Both the position numbers and the translations under genes were made by a program. A DNA stretch of 64,000 nt from Streptomyces sp. CB02414. GTDB lineage: Bacteria; Actinomycetota; Actinomycetes; Streptomycetales; Streptomycetaceae. Each line of letters opens with the position of its first letter. Position 1 is the stretch's first letter. The notes under the pieces were generated by a model, which made no database searches, was not told the DNA's origin, and saw only the letters and a list, made by a program, of their open reading frames with translations. Shown here in pieces: positions 18,031 through 26,225 of this stretch. The stretch is taken from NCBI RefSeq assembly GCF_001905385.1, contig NZ_LIPF01000004.1, positions 248,001 through 312,000 on the forward strand. Reading direction: 5' to 3'.

Positions 18031-20073
18031 TCAGCGCAGGAACGCCGCTGCCACACCCGCGTCGACCGGGATGTGCAGACCGGTCGTGTGGGTGAGGTCG
18101 CCGCCGGTCAGGGCGAACACGGCGTTCGCGACGTGCTCCGGTAGCACCTCCCGCTTGAGGAGGGTGCGCTGTGCGTAGAACTCGCCGAGCTTCTCCTCCT
18201 CGATGCCGTACGTCGCCGCCCGCTGGGCACCCCAGCCGCCCGCGAAGATGCCCGAACCGCGGACCACGCCGTCGGGGTTGACGCCGTTGACGCGGATGCC
18301 GTCGCCGCCCAGCTCGGCGGCGAGGAGCCGCACCTGGTGGGCCTGGTCGGCCTTGGTGGCGGAGTAGGCGACGTTGTTGGGGCCGGCGAAGACGGCGTTC
18401 TTGGAGGCGATGTAGACGATGTCGCCACCCATCTCCTGCGCGCGCATTGCCCGGGCCGCCTCACGCGAGACGAGGAAGGAGCCGCGGGCCATGATGTCGT
18501 GCTGGAGGTCCCAGTCCTTCGCGGTGGTCTCCAGCAGCGGCTTGGAGATGGAGATGCCCGCGTTGTTGACCACCAGGTCGACCCCGCCGAAAGCGAGGGA
18601 GGCCGCATCGAAGGCCGACGCGATCTGCGCCTCCGAGGTGACGTCCACCGTCACCGCGACGGCCTTGTCCGCACCGCCCAGCTCCTCGGCGACGGCGGCG
18701 GCGTTGTCCCCGTTCAGGTCGGCGACCACGACGCACGCGCCCTCGGAGACCAGCCGGTGGGCAATGGCCTTGCCGATGCCGGATCCCGCGCCGGTCACCA
18801 GCGCCACCCTGGTGGCCAGGGGCTTGGGCTTCGGCATCCGCTGGAGCTTGGCCTCTTCGAGGGACCAGTACTCGATGCGGAACTTCTCCGACTCCTCGAT
18901 GGGCGCGTAGGTGGAGACCGCCTCGGCGCCGCGCATCACGTTGATCGCGTTGAGGTAGAACTCGCCGGCGACCCGAGCCGTCTGCTTGTCCTTGCCGAAG
19001 CTGAACATGCCGATGCCGGGGACCAGGACGATGGCGGGGTCCGCACCGCGCATTGCGGGGGAGCCCGGGGTGGCGTGGCGCTGGTAGTAGGCCGCGTACT
19101 CCTCGCGGTAGGCGGTGTGCAGCTCCTTCAAACGGTCCACCACCGCTTCGAGTTCGGCGGTCGGCGGCAGGTCGAGGACCAGCGGGCGGACCTTGGTGCG
19201 CAGGAAGTGGTCGGGGCAGGAGGTGCCGAGCGCGGCCAGACGCGGGTGCTCGGCACGCGCCAGGAAGTCCAGGACGGTCTCGGAGTCGTCGAAGTGGCCT
19301 ACCTGGGGCCGGTCCGTCGACGCCAGTCCACGGATGACGGGAGCGAGTCGGGCGGCGCGCGCCCGTCGCTTGTCGGCGCTGAGGGCGGCGTACCCCTCGA
19401 TGGCCGGACCGAACGGTTCGTCCTTGCCGCGCTCGGCGAGGAACTGCTCCGCGGTGCGGATGATGAACAGGGAGTTCGCCTCGCACTCCTCGGAGGTGTC
19501 ACCCCACGCGGTGATGCCGTGTCCGCCCAGCACGCAGCCGATCGCCTGCGGACTGGCCGCCTTGATGGCGGCGATGTCCAGACCGAGCTGGAAGCCGGGG
19601 CGCCGCCACGGCACCCAGACCACCTTCTCGCCGAAGCACTCGGTGGTCAGCTTCTCGCCGTCGGCGGCACAAGCGAGCGCGATTCCCGAATCAGGGTGCA
19701 GGTGATCCACGTGCGCGGCCTCGACCAAACCGTGCATCGCCGTGTCGATGGACGGCGCAGCGCCGCCCTTGCCGTGCAGGCAGTAGTCGAACGCGGCGAC
19801 CATCTCGTCCTCGCGCTCCACCCCCGGGTACACCTCGGTGAGCGCGCGCAGCCGGTCGACGCGCAGGGCGGCGAGTCCGGTCTCGGTGAGCGTGCCGAGG
19901 TCACCCCCCGAGCCCTTGACCCACATCAACTCGACGTCGCCGCCGGTGACCGGGTCGGTGGCCGTGCCCTTGGCGGAGGTGTTGCCACCCGCGTAGTTGG
20001 TGTTGCGGGGGTCGGCGCCCAGGCGGTTCGAGCGCGCCAGCAGTGCGGCGACTTCAGAATGGACGGAGGTCAT
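18031..20073 (-). CDS. rhaEW: Bifunctional rhamnulose-1-phosphate aldolase / L-lactaldehyde dehydrogenase
   Basis: A 680-residue fusion. The N-terminal class II aldolase domain (about 1-400) has NTNYAGGNTSAKG, zinc-site histidines in HVDHLHPDSGIALA and CVLGGHGITAWGD; it splits rhamnulose-1-phosphate into dihydroxyacetone phosphate and L-lactaldehyde. The C-terminal SDR domain (about 425-680) has ALVTGAGSGIGKA, NNAGISIS and the catalytic YSATKADQ; it oxidises lactaldehyde to lactate. This is the RhaEW architecture described for rhamnose catabolism in several bacterial groups. ATG 20073 overlaps the stop of the broken rhaI (ATGA). Length and domains look complete. Confidence 0.94.
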   Translation of the reverse strand: MTSVHSEVAALLARSNRLGADPRNTNYAGGNTSAKGTATDPVTGGDVELMWVKGSGGDLGTLTETGLAALRVDRLRALTEVYPGVEREDEMVAAFDYCLHGKGGAAPSIDTAMHGLVEAAHVDHLHPDSGIALACAADGEKLTTECFGEKVVWVPWRRPGFQLGLDIAAIKAASPQAIGCVLGGHGITAWGDTSEECEANSLFIIRTAEQFLAERGKDEPFGPAIEGYAALSADKRRARAARLAPVIRGLASTDRPQVGHFDDSETVLDFLARAEHPRLAALGTSCPDHFLRTKVRPLVLDLPPTAELEAVVDRLKELHTAYREEYAAYYQRHATPGSPAMRGADPAIVLVPGIGMFSFGKDKQTARVAGEFYLNAINVMRGAEAVSTYAPIEESEKFRIEYWSLEEAKLQRMPKPKPLATRVALVTGAGSGIGKAIAHRLVSEGACVVVADLNGDNAAAVAEELGGADKAVAVTVDVTSEAQIASAFDAASLAFGGVDLVVNNAGISISKPLLETTAKDWDLQHDIMARGSFLVSREAARAMRAQEMGGDIVYIASKNAVFAGPNNVAYSATKADQAHQVRLLAAELGGDGIRVNGVNPDGVVRGSGIFAGGWGAQRAATYGIEEEKLGEFYAQRTLLKREVLPEHVANAVFALTGGDLTHTTGLHIPVDAGVAAAFLR

Positions 20074-20975
20074 GGCGTGTTCCTTCGAGTGATCGGGGTG
20101 CGGGTGTCCGGAGAGGGCGTCGGTCTGGTCAAGCCCTCAGCCGGTCTGGTCGCCGTGTAGGCAACGACGGGGCCGGGGGCAGGCGGACGCACATCGGTGC
20201 TGTAGGCGTCCATCAGCACCACGGGTGCGGCGAGCACATCGCCCGCCGCCCCTGCGGCGCGCAGCGCTTCGGTGTCGACGAGCAGCGCCTTGGCCGTCGC
20301 CTCCTGCACATTGATCACGGTGCGGATCACGGCCGGAATCTTCGCCTCGATGGTGCGGCACTGGTCGAGCATGAACGCCACTTCGTCTCCGGCGCTGATC
20401 CGCTGTTTGCGGTGGCCTCGCGCAGGAGCGAGCTGGAACGGGTCGGCGGAGCCCGCCATCAGGTCGTCGTCCGCGTGGAAGCGGGAGCTGAAGTCGAAGC
20501 CGCCGTGCTTCGCCCCGCGCAGCAGCAGCGCCACGATGAACTGGATGTTGGTGCCCGGCGCGTGGCGACCGGTGTCGATCATGACGTGGACATTCTCGCC
20601 GAGCTGGACGCGCTGCAGGTGGGAGGTTCCCCAGTCCGGCACGTCGGTCGCGCAGAAGGCTGGCGCGAAGAACTGGTACTCGAGCAGGAGACGCTGGTCG
20701 TCACCGAGTCGCTCGTACACGGTCGCCAGCGCTTCGGTGAGCCGGTCTCGGCGGGCCGGATGCGCAGGGACACCTTCGGTGCGATCCCGGTGACCTCGTA
20801 CACCATCCGCGGCGCCGTCCGGCTTCTCCCAAGGAGTGCGCGGGACGCCGGGCTGGACGAACACCTTGAAGCAGGTGCCGCAGTTGCCGCATCCCCATGA
20901 CGGCGTCTCGATCCGCTGATCGGTGAGAGCGGCCTTTGCGGCAGCGATGACGGGCATGTCCACCTTGAATGGCAT
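20070..20975 (-). pseudogene. rhaI: Degenerate L-rhamnose isomerase
   Basis: The reading frame is open for 301 codons, but the protein is not an intact isomerase, which is normally near 385 residues. The N-terminus (ETPSWGCGNCGTCFKVFVQP, GVPRTPWEKPD) is normal. Around 20800 the homologous sequence slips to another frame (MVYEVTGIAPKVSL) and then stops. It resumes in the original frame at RRDRLTEALATVYERLGD, so about 70-80 residues of the barrel are missing. Later parts are recognisable (DVPDWGTS, DTGRHAPGTNIQFIVALLL, FMLDQCRTIEAKIP, VLMDAYSTDVRP), but a stretch after DPFQL does not match the family, and the C-terminal ~40 residues are replaced by a Pro/Thr/Arg-rich tail. I infer loss of isomerase activity. 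The operon still starts here, and its stop overlaps the rhaEW start. Confidence 0.75.
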
Positions 20976-21037
20976 GAGCGCAGGACCGGAAGCAGGACCG
21001 ACGAGAGGTGTGGCGTGACTTCGCTGGATACGGCTCG

Positions 21038-21053
21038 AATGAATCGATTCATT
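21038..21053. promoter_or_regulatory. Perfect 16-bp palindrome upstream of the rhamnose operon
   Basis: AATGAATCGATTCATT is a perfect palindrome 62 bp upstream of the rhaI start. Its central CG and TGAATCGATTCA core are the shape expected of a LacI-family operator, suitable for rhamnose-dependent repression. No LacI gene lies next to it. The rest of 20976-21395, apart from the second site at 21135, shows no gene. Confidence 0.65.
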
Positions 21054-21134
21054 GAAAGTTAGCCCGCCTTGTCAGAGTCGTCAAGGCCCCGTTGTTCTCC
21101 CGCAGTCACGGTCGGCGCGTTGAGCGCGAAGAAG

Positions 21135-21149
21135 GTTAAAACGTTTCAC
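21135..21149. promoter_or_regulatory. Second LacI-like operator candidate
   Basis: GTTAAAACGTTTCAC is a near-perfect palindrome around AACGTT, of the TNAAACGTTTNA class common for LacI-family regulators. It lies about 85 bp beyond the first palindrome, between the rha operon and the divergent TetR gene. It could be a second rha operator or control the TetR gene. Confidence 0.4.
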
Positions 21150-21395
21150 TAAGCCCGGTACAGCTGCCGCGAAGCGCTGCAGACCTCTCGAGGTCGAGTG
21201 AACTGCTGGGCGGTTCTCGCTGGCCTCCGGTGCACTCCTGAAGGCCGACAGGGTTCAGATACAGGCAGTACCCCTCGCACTACTTACGGTGTTGAAGGGT
21301 GCGGGTGAGGCGTCGCCGGCCGGTGGAACTGCACCCGACGGGTCAGCGTGCCGACGTCTTCGATGTGTCAGCCGGAGGGGCCACGAGGTCCGACG

Positions 21396-22040
21396 GTGAA
21401 GTACCGTCGACCAGTGACCAGCAAAAGGAAGCCGCGGGGACCGTACCGTAAGAGCGGTGAGCGACGGGAGCGGATTCTCGAGGCCGCCTACGAGGCCGTC
21501 GACGAGCACGGGGAGCGCGCCTCTCTGCAGGACATCGCCGACCGGGTGGGGGTGACCCAGCCGGCGCTGACCTACTACTTCCCTACGCGTGACGATCTCC
21601 TGCTGGCCGTACTGGAGCGGCGTGATCTGATAGGCAAGGCGGTTGCCCAGCCCGCCGGGGCGGCCGGAGGGATGGCGCGGAACATGGTTGCCAGTGTCCG
21701 CCACACCACGGACCATCCCGGTCTCGCCAAGCTTTACGTCACCTTGTCGGCGGCCGCCACGGACCCGGAGAGCCCCGCGCACGCATACTTCGCCCGGCGC
21801 TATCGCAGTCTCGCGGAAGAGGTCACCAAAGACCTGGAGGCACAGCAGGAACGAGGCGAACTGCGTGCGGACGAGCCGGCTGAGAATCTGGCGCGCGTGC
21901 TGCTCGCGGTGCTGGACGGTCTGCAGATCCAGTGGATGCATGATCCTTCGGTCGATGTGGCGGCCGTGGCGGAGACCTTCGCCAGGATGTTCATCGATTC
22001 GGCTGGCGCCCCCGGTGTCGAGGAGGGGCGGGTCGGCTGA
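21396..22040 (+). CDS. TetR/AcrR-family regulator
   Basis: A 214-residue repressor. The DNA-binding domain is near the N-terminus (RRERILEAAYEAVDEHG, SLQDIADRVGVTQPALTYYF, TRDDLLLAVLERRD), followed by a helical ligand domain. Start GTG 21396 has GAGG 8 bp upstream; a second GTG at 21414 is also possible. It is convergent with the MFS gene, with only 74 bp between them (weak GC-rich hairpins, no T run). Its target is unknown; it may control the transporter or the rhamnose operon. Confidence 0.85.
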   Translation: MKYRRPVTSKRKPRGPYRKSGERRERILEAAYEAVDEHGERASLQDIADRVGVTQPALTYYFPTRDDLLLAVLERRDLIGKAVAQPAGAAGGMARNMVASVRHTTDHPGLAKLYVTLSAAATDPESPAHAYFARRYRSLAEEVTKDLEAQQERGELRADEPAENLARVLLAVLDGLQIQWMHDPSVDVAAVAETFARMFIDSAGAPGVEEGRVG

Positions 22041-22114
22041 GCGGTGGGCGGCCGGTTGGGCAGTGGCCGGCTCCGCTGAACGGCGCCGGCCGGGGTGCAT
22101 GGGGCGGAAACCGG

Positions 22115-23602
22115 TCACACCGCATGGCCTGCCTCCACCTGGTCAAGGCGCTTGGCCCTGGGGATCAGCGGTACGAGCAGGGTGGCGAGCGCGACTGCCC
22201 CGGCGAAGAACAGGAAGCCGTTGCTGAAGCTGTCGTCATTGTAGAAGGCGGTGCCCTGCATCTCCTTGCTGTTCCGTGCGACGAGCACGAAGGCGATCTG
22301 CGTGAACACTCCCTGAAAGACGCCCTGGATCTTGCTCTGAGCTCCGTTGCCCAGGGCCTGCTCTTCCGGTGATACGGATTCGATGATCATGATGGGAACC
22401 AGAGCGACCACCAGCCCCATGCCCAGGCCACTGACGATGCCGACGGACATCAACTGACCGACGCTGTAGTGGAACTGCGACGTGAGGGCGATGCCGATGG
22501 CCACCAACGCGCCACCGATGGCCAACAGCAGGCGTGAGTCGAAGCGGCGGGCCAGCGAGCCCGCCAAGACCGACACGACGATCATGGTGACACTGGTGGG
22601 GGCACCGACCCAGGCGTTCTTCGTCGCCGTCCACCCCAGTCCGTCGGAGAGACCGGGGATGTCCGGCATGAGGACGAGGAGGTTCAGTACGGTGCCCTGC
22701 GCGAAGACCGCACCCATGATGAGGCCTGTGACCAGGAAGGTCGCCCACACTCGACGGCGTCCCAGCAGGGATATGGGGAACATCGGGTGGGCGACCTTGC
22801 CCTCGACGACGACGAAGGCGACCACCGCCGCGAGGCCGCCGATGATGCAGCCCAGAGTGCGTCCGTCGCCCCAGCCCCAGTCGGCGCCTTCGCCGACACC
22901 GTATATGACGGCCGTCAGGCCACCGCCCACCAGGACACCGCCGGCCCAGTCCATGCGTGTGCGGGGTTCGCGGACCGGGCTCTCGGGGACGAGGACGAGC
23001 AGGCCCAGCAGGCTTATCGCGGTGGCGATGACCATGAACCACAGGGCGCCGCGGTATCCGAAGTCGTCGATGATCCAGCCGGACAGGAACGGGCCGCCCA
23101 GCGCGAGCACCCCCATGCCGCCGCCGAGAAATCCGCTTGCCTGACCCACGAGATGCCGTGGGAAGACGTCACGGGCCATGGCGTAGACGAGTGCGATCGA
23201 CGGAGCGTAGAAGCCCGCGATGGCTCGGCCGACCAGAAGCGTCTCGTAGTTCGTCGCGACGGCGGCGATCGTGTCGCCGATGAGGCCGAGCACGGTGATG
23301 ACGACCAGCACGCGCTTCTTGCCGTACATCGTGGCGTACTTGAAGACGAACGGTGATGTGAAGGTGCCTACCAGCAGACTGATCTGGCTGAACCAGACGA
23401 TCTGCGTGGTGTGGAAGTTGATGGCGATCTCGGACTGAACGTTTCCGGAGATCAGGCCGATGAGGCCGTTCAACTGCGATGCCCACAGGAGTGCGATCAG
23501 GATGAGGGCCAAGCGTGCCCCGAAGCCGGCTGTGCCGCCGGCCTTCTCATCTCGGTTCGATGACTCGACGTTGAGTGTCATGGCGGGTTCCCGGCTTTCC
23601 AT
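22115..23602 (-). CDS. MFS transporter (14-helix DHA2-like)
   Basis: A 495-residue membrane transporter with about 14 hydrophobic helices, starting with LALILIALLWASQLNGLIGL. The cytoplasmic loop after helix 2 contains YATMYGKKRVLV, and the helix-5 region GFLGGGMGVLALGGPFLSGW resembles antiporter motif C. The direction of transport and the substrate cannot be read. It may import the compound degraded by the neighbouring P450 genes or export a toxic product. ATG 23602 has AGGA about 8 bp upstream. An operator-like palindrome lies 35 bp upstream of the start. Confidence 0.85.
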   Translation of the reverse strand: MESREPAMTLNVESSNRDEKAGGTAGFGARLALILIALLWASQLNGLIGLISGNVQSEIAINFHTTQIVWFSQISLLVGTFTSPFVFKYATMYGKKRVLVVITVLGLIGDTIAAVATNYETLLVGRAIAGFYAPSIALVYAMARDVFPRHLVGQASGFLGGGMGVLALGGPFLSGWIIDDFGYRGALWFMVIATAISLLGLLVLVPESPVREPRTRMDWAGGVLVGGGLTAVIYGVGEGADWGWGDGRTLGCIIGGLAAVVAFVVVEGKVAHPMFPISLLGRRRVWATFLVTGLIMGAVFAQGTVLNLLVLMPDIPGLSDGLGWTATKNAWVGAPTSVTMIVVSVLAGSLARRFDSRLLLAIGGALVAIGIALTSQFHYSVGQLMSVGIVSGLGMGLVVALVPIMIIESVSPEEQALGNGAQSKIQGVFQGVFTQIAFVLVARNSKEMQGTAFYNDDSFSNGFLFFAGAVALATLLVPLIPRAKRLDQVEAGHAV

Positions 23603-23636
23603 CAGGTGGAGTCCTGTAGTCCCGGGGGCGCAGGCT

Positions 23637-23659
23637 AGCTCTAAAAATTTTATAGAGCT
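23637..23659. promoter_or_regulatory. Inverted repeat operator upstream of the MFS gene
   Basis: Seven-bp arms AGCTCTA (23637-23643) and TAGAGCT (23653-23659) surround an A/T-only spacer, in the promoter position of the MFS gene. It is followed directly by AGATTTTGG, resembling the AGATTTTC element at 2820 and 6947. It is a likely binding site for a TetR- or other dimeric regulator. Confidence 0.55.
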
Positions 23660-23756
23660 AGATTTTGGGCAAGGTCAATACTGCGTCACAGCTTCGGTGT
23701 CGTCACCTGGCAGAACTGGGGGCCCGGGCGCCCAGGGTGCCCGGACCCTTCATGTG

Positions 23757-23900
23757 TCAGGCGATCCGCAGAACTGTCCGGTGCGACTGGGCCCGGTAGA
23801 CGGTGTGCCCGTCCGATGCTTCCACCATCAGGACGCGTCCCTGTTCGACCTCCACGCCGCCGGAGGTGAAGGGCACACGGATCTCGGGGCGCCAGATCAT
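23757..23900 (-). other. Unassigned 47-codon open frame in a 638-bp gene-poor stretch
   Basis: Within 23603-24240 no full gene is recognisable. One short frame, beginning MIWRPEIRVPFTSGGVEVEQ and ending RTVLRIA, has alternating hydrophobic residues like the last beta strands of a sandwich domain and could be the surviving C-terminus of a lost gene. Upstream of it (to 24240) the minus strand shows only low-complexity frames. I do not recognise the family. Confidence 0.25.
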
Positions 23901-24240
23901 GAACAACTAGGGGGAAAGTCATGCCGGACCTGGAGGCCGGTAGTCCCGTTGCGGAGCCACGAAAGGGTAACCGGGGCGGAACCGACGGGGCTCGTGGACG
24001 ATAGCGCCATCGCGCCCACCGGCGGTTGTTCCGCGGCGGGGGCGGTGCCCGACTTCACTCTCCATCGCGGCTGCACCTCCGGCCTGTCGCACACGGAAGG
24101 GCCGGCGAAACGGACACCGCGTAGGTGCGGTCGACATTTGTGATGTGCCACCACACTATTTCCAGGCTCAGCCTTCGCCCGCATTCCGGGATCAGCCATC
24201 GAGAGCAGGACATGGAGGCCTTCAGGCGCGTGCGAGACCG

Positions 24241-24924
24241 TCACCCGTCGACGCTGTTCGGCGCGCCAAGGAGGCGTTCGGTGACGCCGAGGGTGCGATC
24301 GATGACCTGGTCGAGTTCGGCCTGGCCGAACGCCCAGCGTACGGCGCCGGCGTAGAAGACGTCGCCGATCACGAGCATGTGGTGTTCGAGGTCGCTTCCG
24401 GGCGACACGTCGTGATCGAAGGCGCGCGCCCAGTGCAGCCAGTCGATGTTCGCCTGGGTACTCGTCACCGACTTGTCCCGAGTCATGGTCGACCGTACCC
24501 AAACCTCGAGCACCTTGGGCTGTGCGACGAACATGCCGGTGAGTGCGGTGATGAAGGTGAGGAAAGGGGTCCGCCCGCCCTCGTCGGATGCGCGGGTGGC
24601 GTGCGCGTGCTCGGCAGCGGCCTCCGTCAAGATCGAGTTCCAGGCGACGGAGGCCCGGTGGATCAGGTGGTCGCGAGACTGGAAGTACGTGTAGACCGTG
24701 GCGAGCGCGACGTTCGAGCGCAGGGCGACGTTGCGCATCTGCATCGCGTCGTACCCCTGGGTGCGTGCCAGCTCTATGGCGGCGACCAGGATCCTTTCGT
24801 AGCGCTCCTGTTGGCCGGCGCGCGACGCCGTCCAGAAGGGGTGGAGGGCCGACAAGTTCCCATTGTGCCGGGCCAGCATCGCGGCCACGGCCTCGCGGAC
24901 GCTCATCTCGGGGGCGATCCTCAT
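24241..24924 (-). CDS. KstR-like TetR-family regulator
   Basis: A 227-residue TetR protein. After a ~35-residue lead, the HTH region reads RYERILVAAIELARTQGYDA, MQMRNVALRSNVALATVYTY and FQSRDHL. This resembles KstR, the mycobacterial repressor of cholesterol catabolism, more than generic TetR proteins. It is transcribed divergently from the SDR-P450 pair, and a near-perfect palindrome lies in the shared 497-bp region, so autoregulation and control of that pair are likely. KstR-type repressors respond to steroid-like CoA thioesters or acids; the ligand here is unknown. Confidence 0.85.
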   Translation of the reverse strand: MRIAPEMSVREAVAAMLARHNGNLSALHPFWTASRAGQQERYERILVAAIELARTQGYDAMQMRNVALRSNVALATVYTYFQSRDHLIHRASVAWNSILTEAAAEHAHATRASDEGGRTPFLTFITALTGMFVAQPKVLEVWVRSTMTRDKSVTSTQANIDWLHWARAFDHDVSPGSDLEHHMLVIGDVFYAGAVRWAFGQAELDQVIDRTLGVTERLLGAPNSVDG

Positions 24925-25018
24925 TCGCTGATCCTCTCATTGGCTCATCGCGCCGGTCCGTGGCGCAACATGTGGAGACGCACGGGCTGTTGACCCGGTG
25001 CCTCCGCGACGACTAGCG

Positions 25019-25037
25019 TTCAGAACCAGGTTCTGAA
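25019..25037. promoter_or_regulatory. Palindromic operator for the KstR-like regulator
   Basis: TTCAGAACCAGGTTCTGAA has perfect 9-bp arms around one central A. The AGAAC/GTTCT half-sites resemble those bound by KstR-type regulators. It lies 95 bp upstream of the TetR start and 385 bp upstream of the SDR start, and CACTATAAGG just after it could be a -10 region. The remaining DNA to 25421 shows no convincing gene and would form a long leader for the SDR-P450 transcript. Confidence 0.7.
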
Positions 25038-25421
25038 CTGCACTATAAGGAGGTCCGGGGGAGGAGACCTCGGTTCCCGGCTCGCTCACCCGCTGGACGC
25101 CGGAACCGTCGTTCACGGCGATCCCGGGGGTCGGCCCTTCCGGGACGCGGGTTCCTGCGACGCGTCAAGGACCTCTCTTGTCCTCATGGCGACAGAGCCG
25201 CCACTGACGATCGGCTCGCACAGGAAAGGCACCACTGGCCGCTGCGGGGCCGTCGTGCGGGACCACCACTCGCCCGGCGACGGCGTGGGCGGAGCGACGG
25301 TGACGCCACAAGCGACACCTTCTCCCCGACATCGGCCTCCACCTCGTATGCGGGAGCAAGGGCACGCCGCGAGCGCGGCGCATCGAGCATGGAACAGGAA
25401 CAGGGCAAGAAGGAGACCCGA

Positions 25422-26225
25422 ATGACATGGGCAGGGCGGACGATCGCGGTGACGGGCGCCACGGCGGGGATAGGTGCCGCGGTGCGGGAGCGACTGCTGG
25501 CCGAAGAGGCACGGGTGGTCGCTCTCGACAGGGACGACCCGGGCGATCCGCGCGTGACGTACGTGCGGTGCGACCTCTCCGACAAGGCATCCATCCAGCA
25601 GGCCGTCGCTGAGCTGCCGGACCAGCTCGACGGACTTGCCAACGTCGCCGGCATCCCGGGAACGCGCCCGGCCGAATCCGTGTTCCGGGTCAACTTCCTG
25701 GGACTGCGGCAACTCACCGAGAGCGTCATCGACCGGATCCGCCCCGGAGGCGCGGTCGTCAACGTCGCATCCATCGCGGGGGCGGCGTGGCAGATGCACG
25801 TCGAAAAACTCACCGAACTCGTCGACTCGCCGGACTTCGAAACCGGACTCAAGTGGGTCGTGGAGAAGGGGCCGTCCTCGGGAACGAGGGCGTACGACGT
25901 CTCCAAGCAGGCCGCCATCCTTTACACCAAGCGGCGCTCGCACGCCGCGTGGCGCCATGGCGTCCGTATGAACGCCGTCTGTCCCGGTGCCACGACGACC
26001 GGCATCCTGGAGGACTTCAAGCAGTCGATGGAGGAGGGCGCCATCGACTGGTCCGAGAAGGCCCTTGGGCGGCACGCCACGCCCGAGGACGTGGCAAAGG
26101 TGGTCGTGTTCCTGCTCGGGCCCGATGCCGCTTTCGTCAACGGTGCGGATCTGCCGGTTGACGGCGGCCTGGTCGCCGGAGTGAGCGTCGGCAGCATCAA
26201 GGCGCAGGGAGACCTCCATGGCTGA
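25422..26225 (+). CDS. SDR related to 3-alpha-hydroxysteroid dehydrogenases
   Basis: A 267-residue short-chain dehydrogenase. It has TGATAGIGAAV at the start, DGLANVAGIPGTRP in place of the usual NNAG, the insertion MHVEKLTELVDSPDFETGLK, and the catalytic YDVSKQAA. This insertion and the NVAG variant are typical of the 3-alpha-HSD/carbonyl reductase subgroup. ATG 25422 is preceded by a strong AAGGAG site; an upstream in-frame ATG (25389) lacks one. Its last bases overlap the P450 start by 8 bp, so the two are translationally coupled. It probably oxidises or reduces a hydroxyl/ketone group on a cyclic substrate. Confidence 0.85.
   Translation: MTWAGRTIAVTGATAGIGAAVRERLLAEEARVVALDRDDPGDPRVTYVRCDLSDKASIQQAVAELPDQLDGLANVAGIPGTRPAESVFRVNFLGLRQLTESVIDRIRPGGAVVNVASIAGAAWQMHVEKLTELVDSPDFETGLKWVVEKGPSSGTRAYDVSKQAAILYTKRRSHAAWRHGVRMNAVCPGATTTGILEDFKQSMEEGAIDWSEKALGRHATPEDVAKVVVFLLGPDAAFVNGADLPVDGGLVAGVSVGSIKAQGDLHG

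Noticed and set aside
16637..20160. Long plus-strand open frames across rhaB and rhaEW
   Set aside because: They lack motifs and are complementary to genes with complete catalytic signatures.
23919..24137. 72-codon frame upstream of the short fragment
   Set aside because: Arg/Pro-rich, no start context and no family resemblance; treated as non-coding.
25186..25425. 79-codon frame in the SDR leader
   Set aside because: Low-complexity Arg/Pro-rich sequence with no ribosome site; overlaps the real SDR start.
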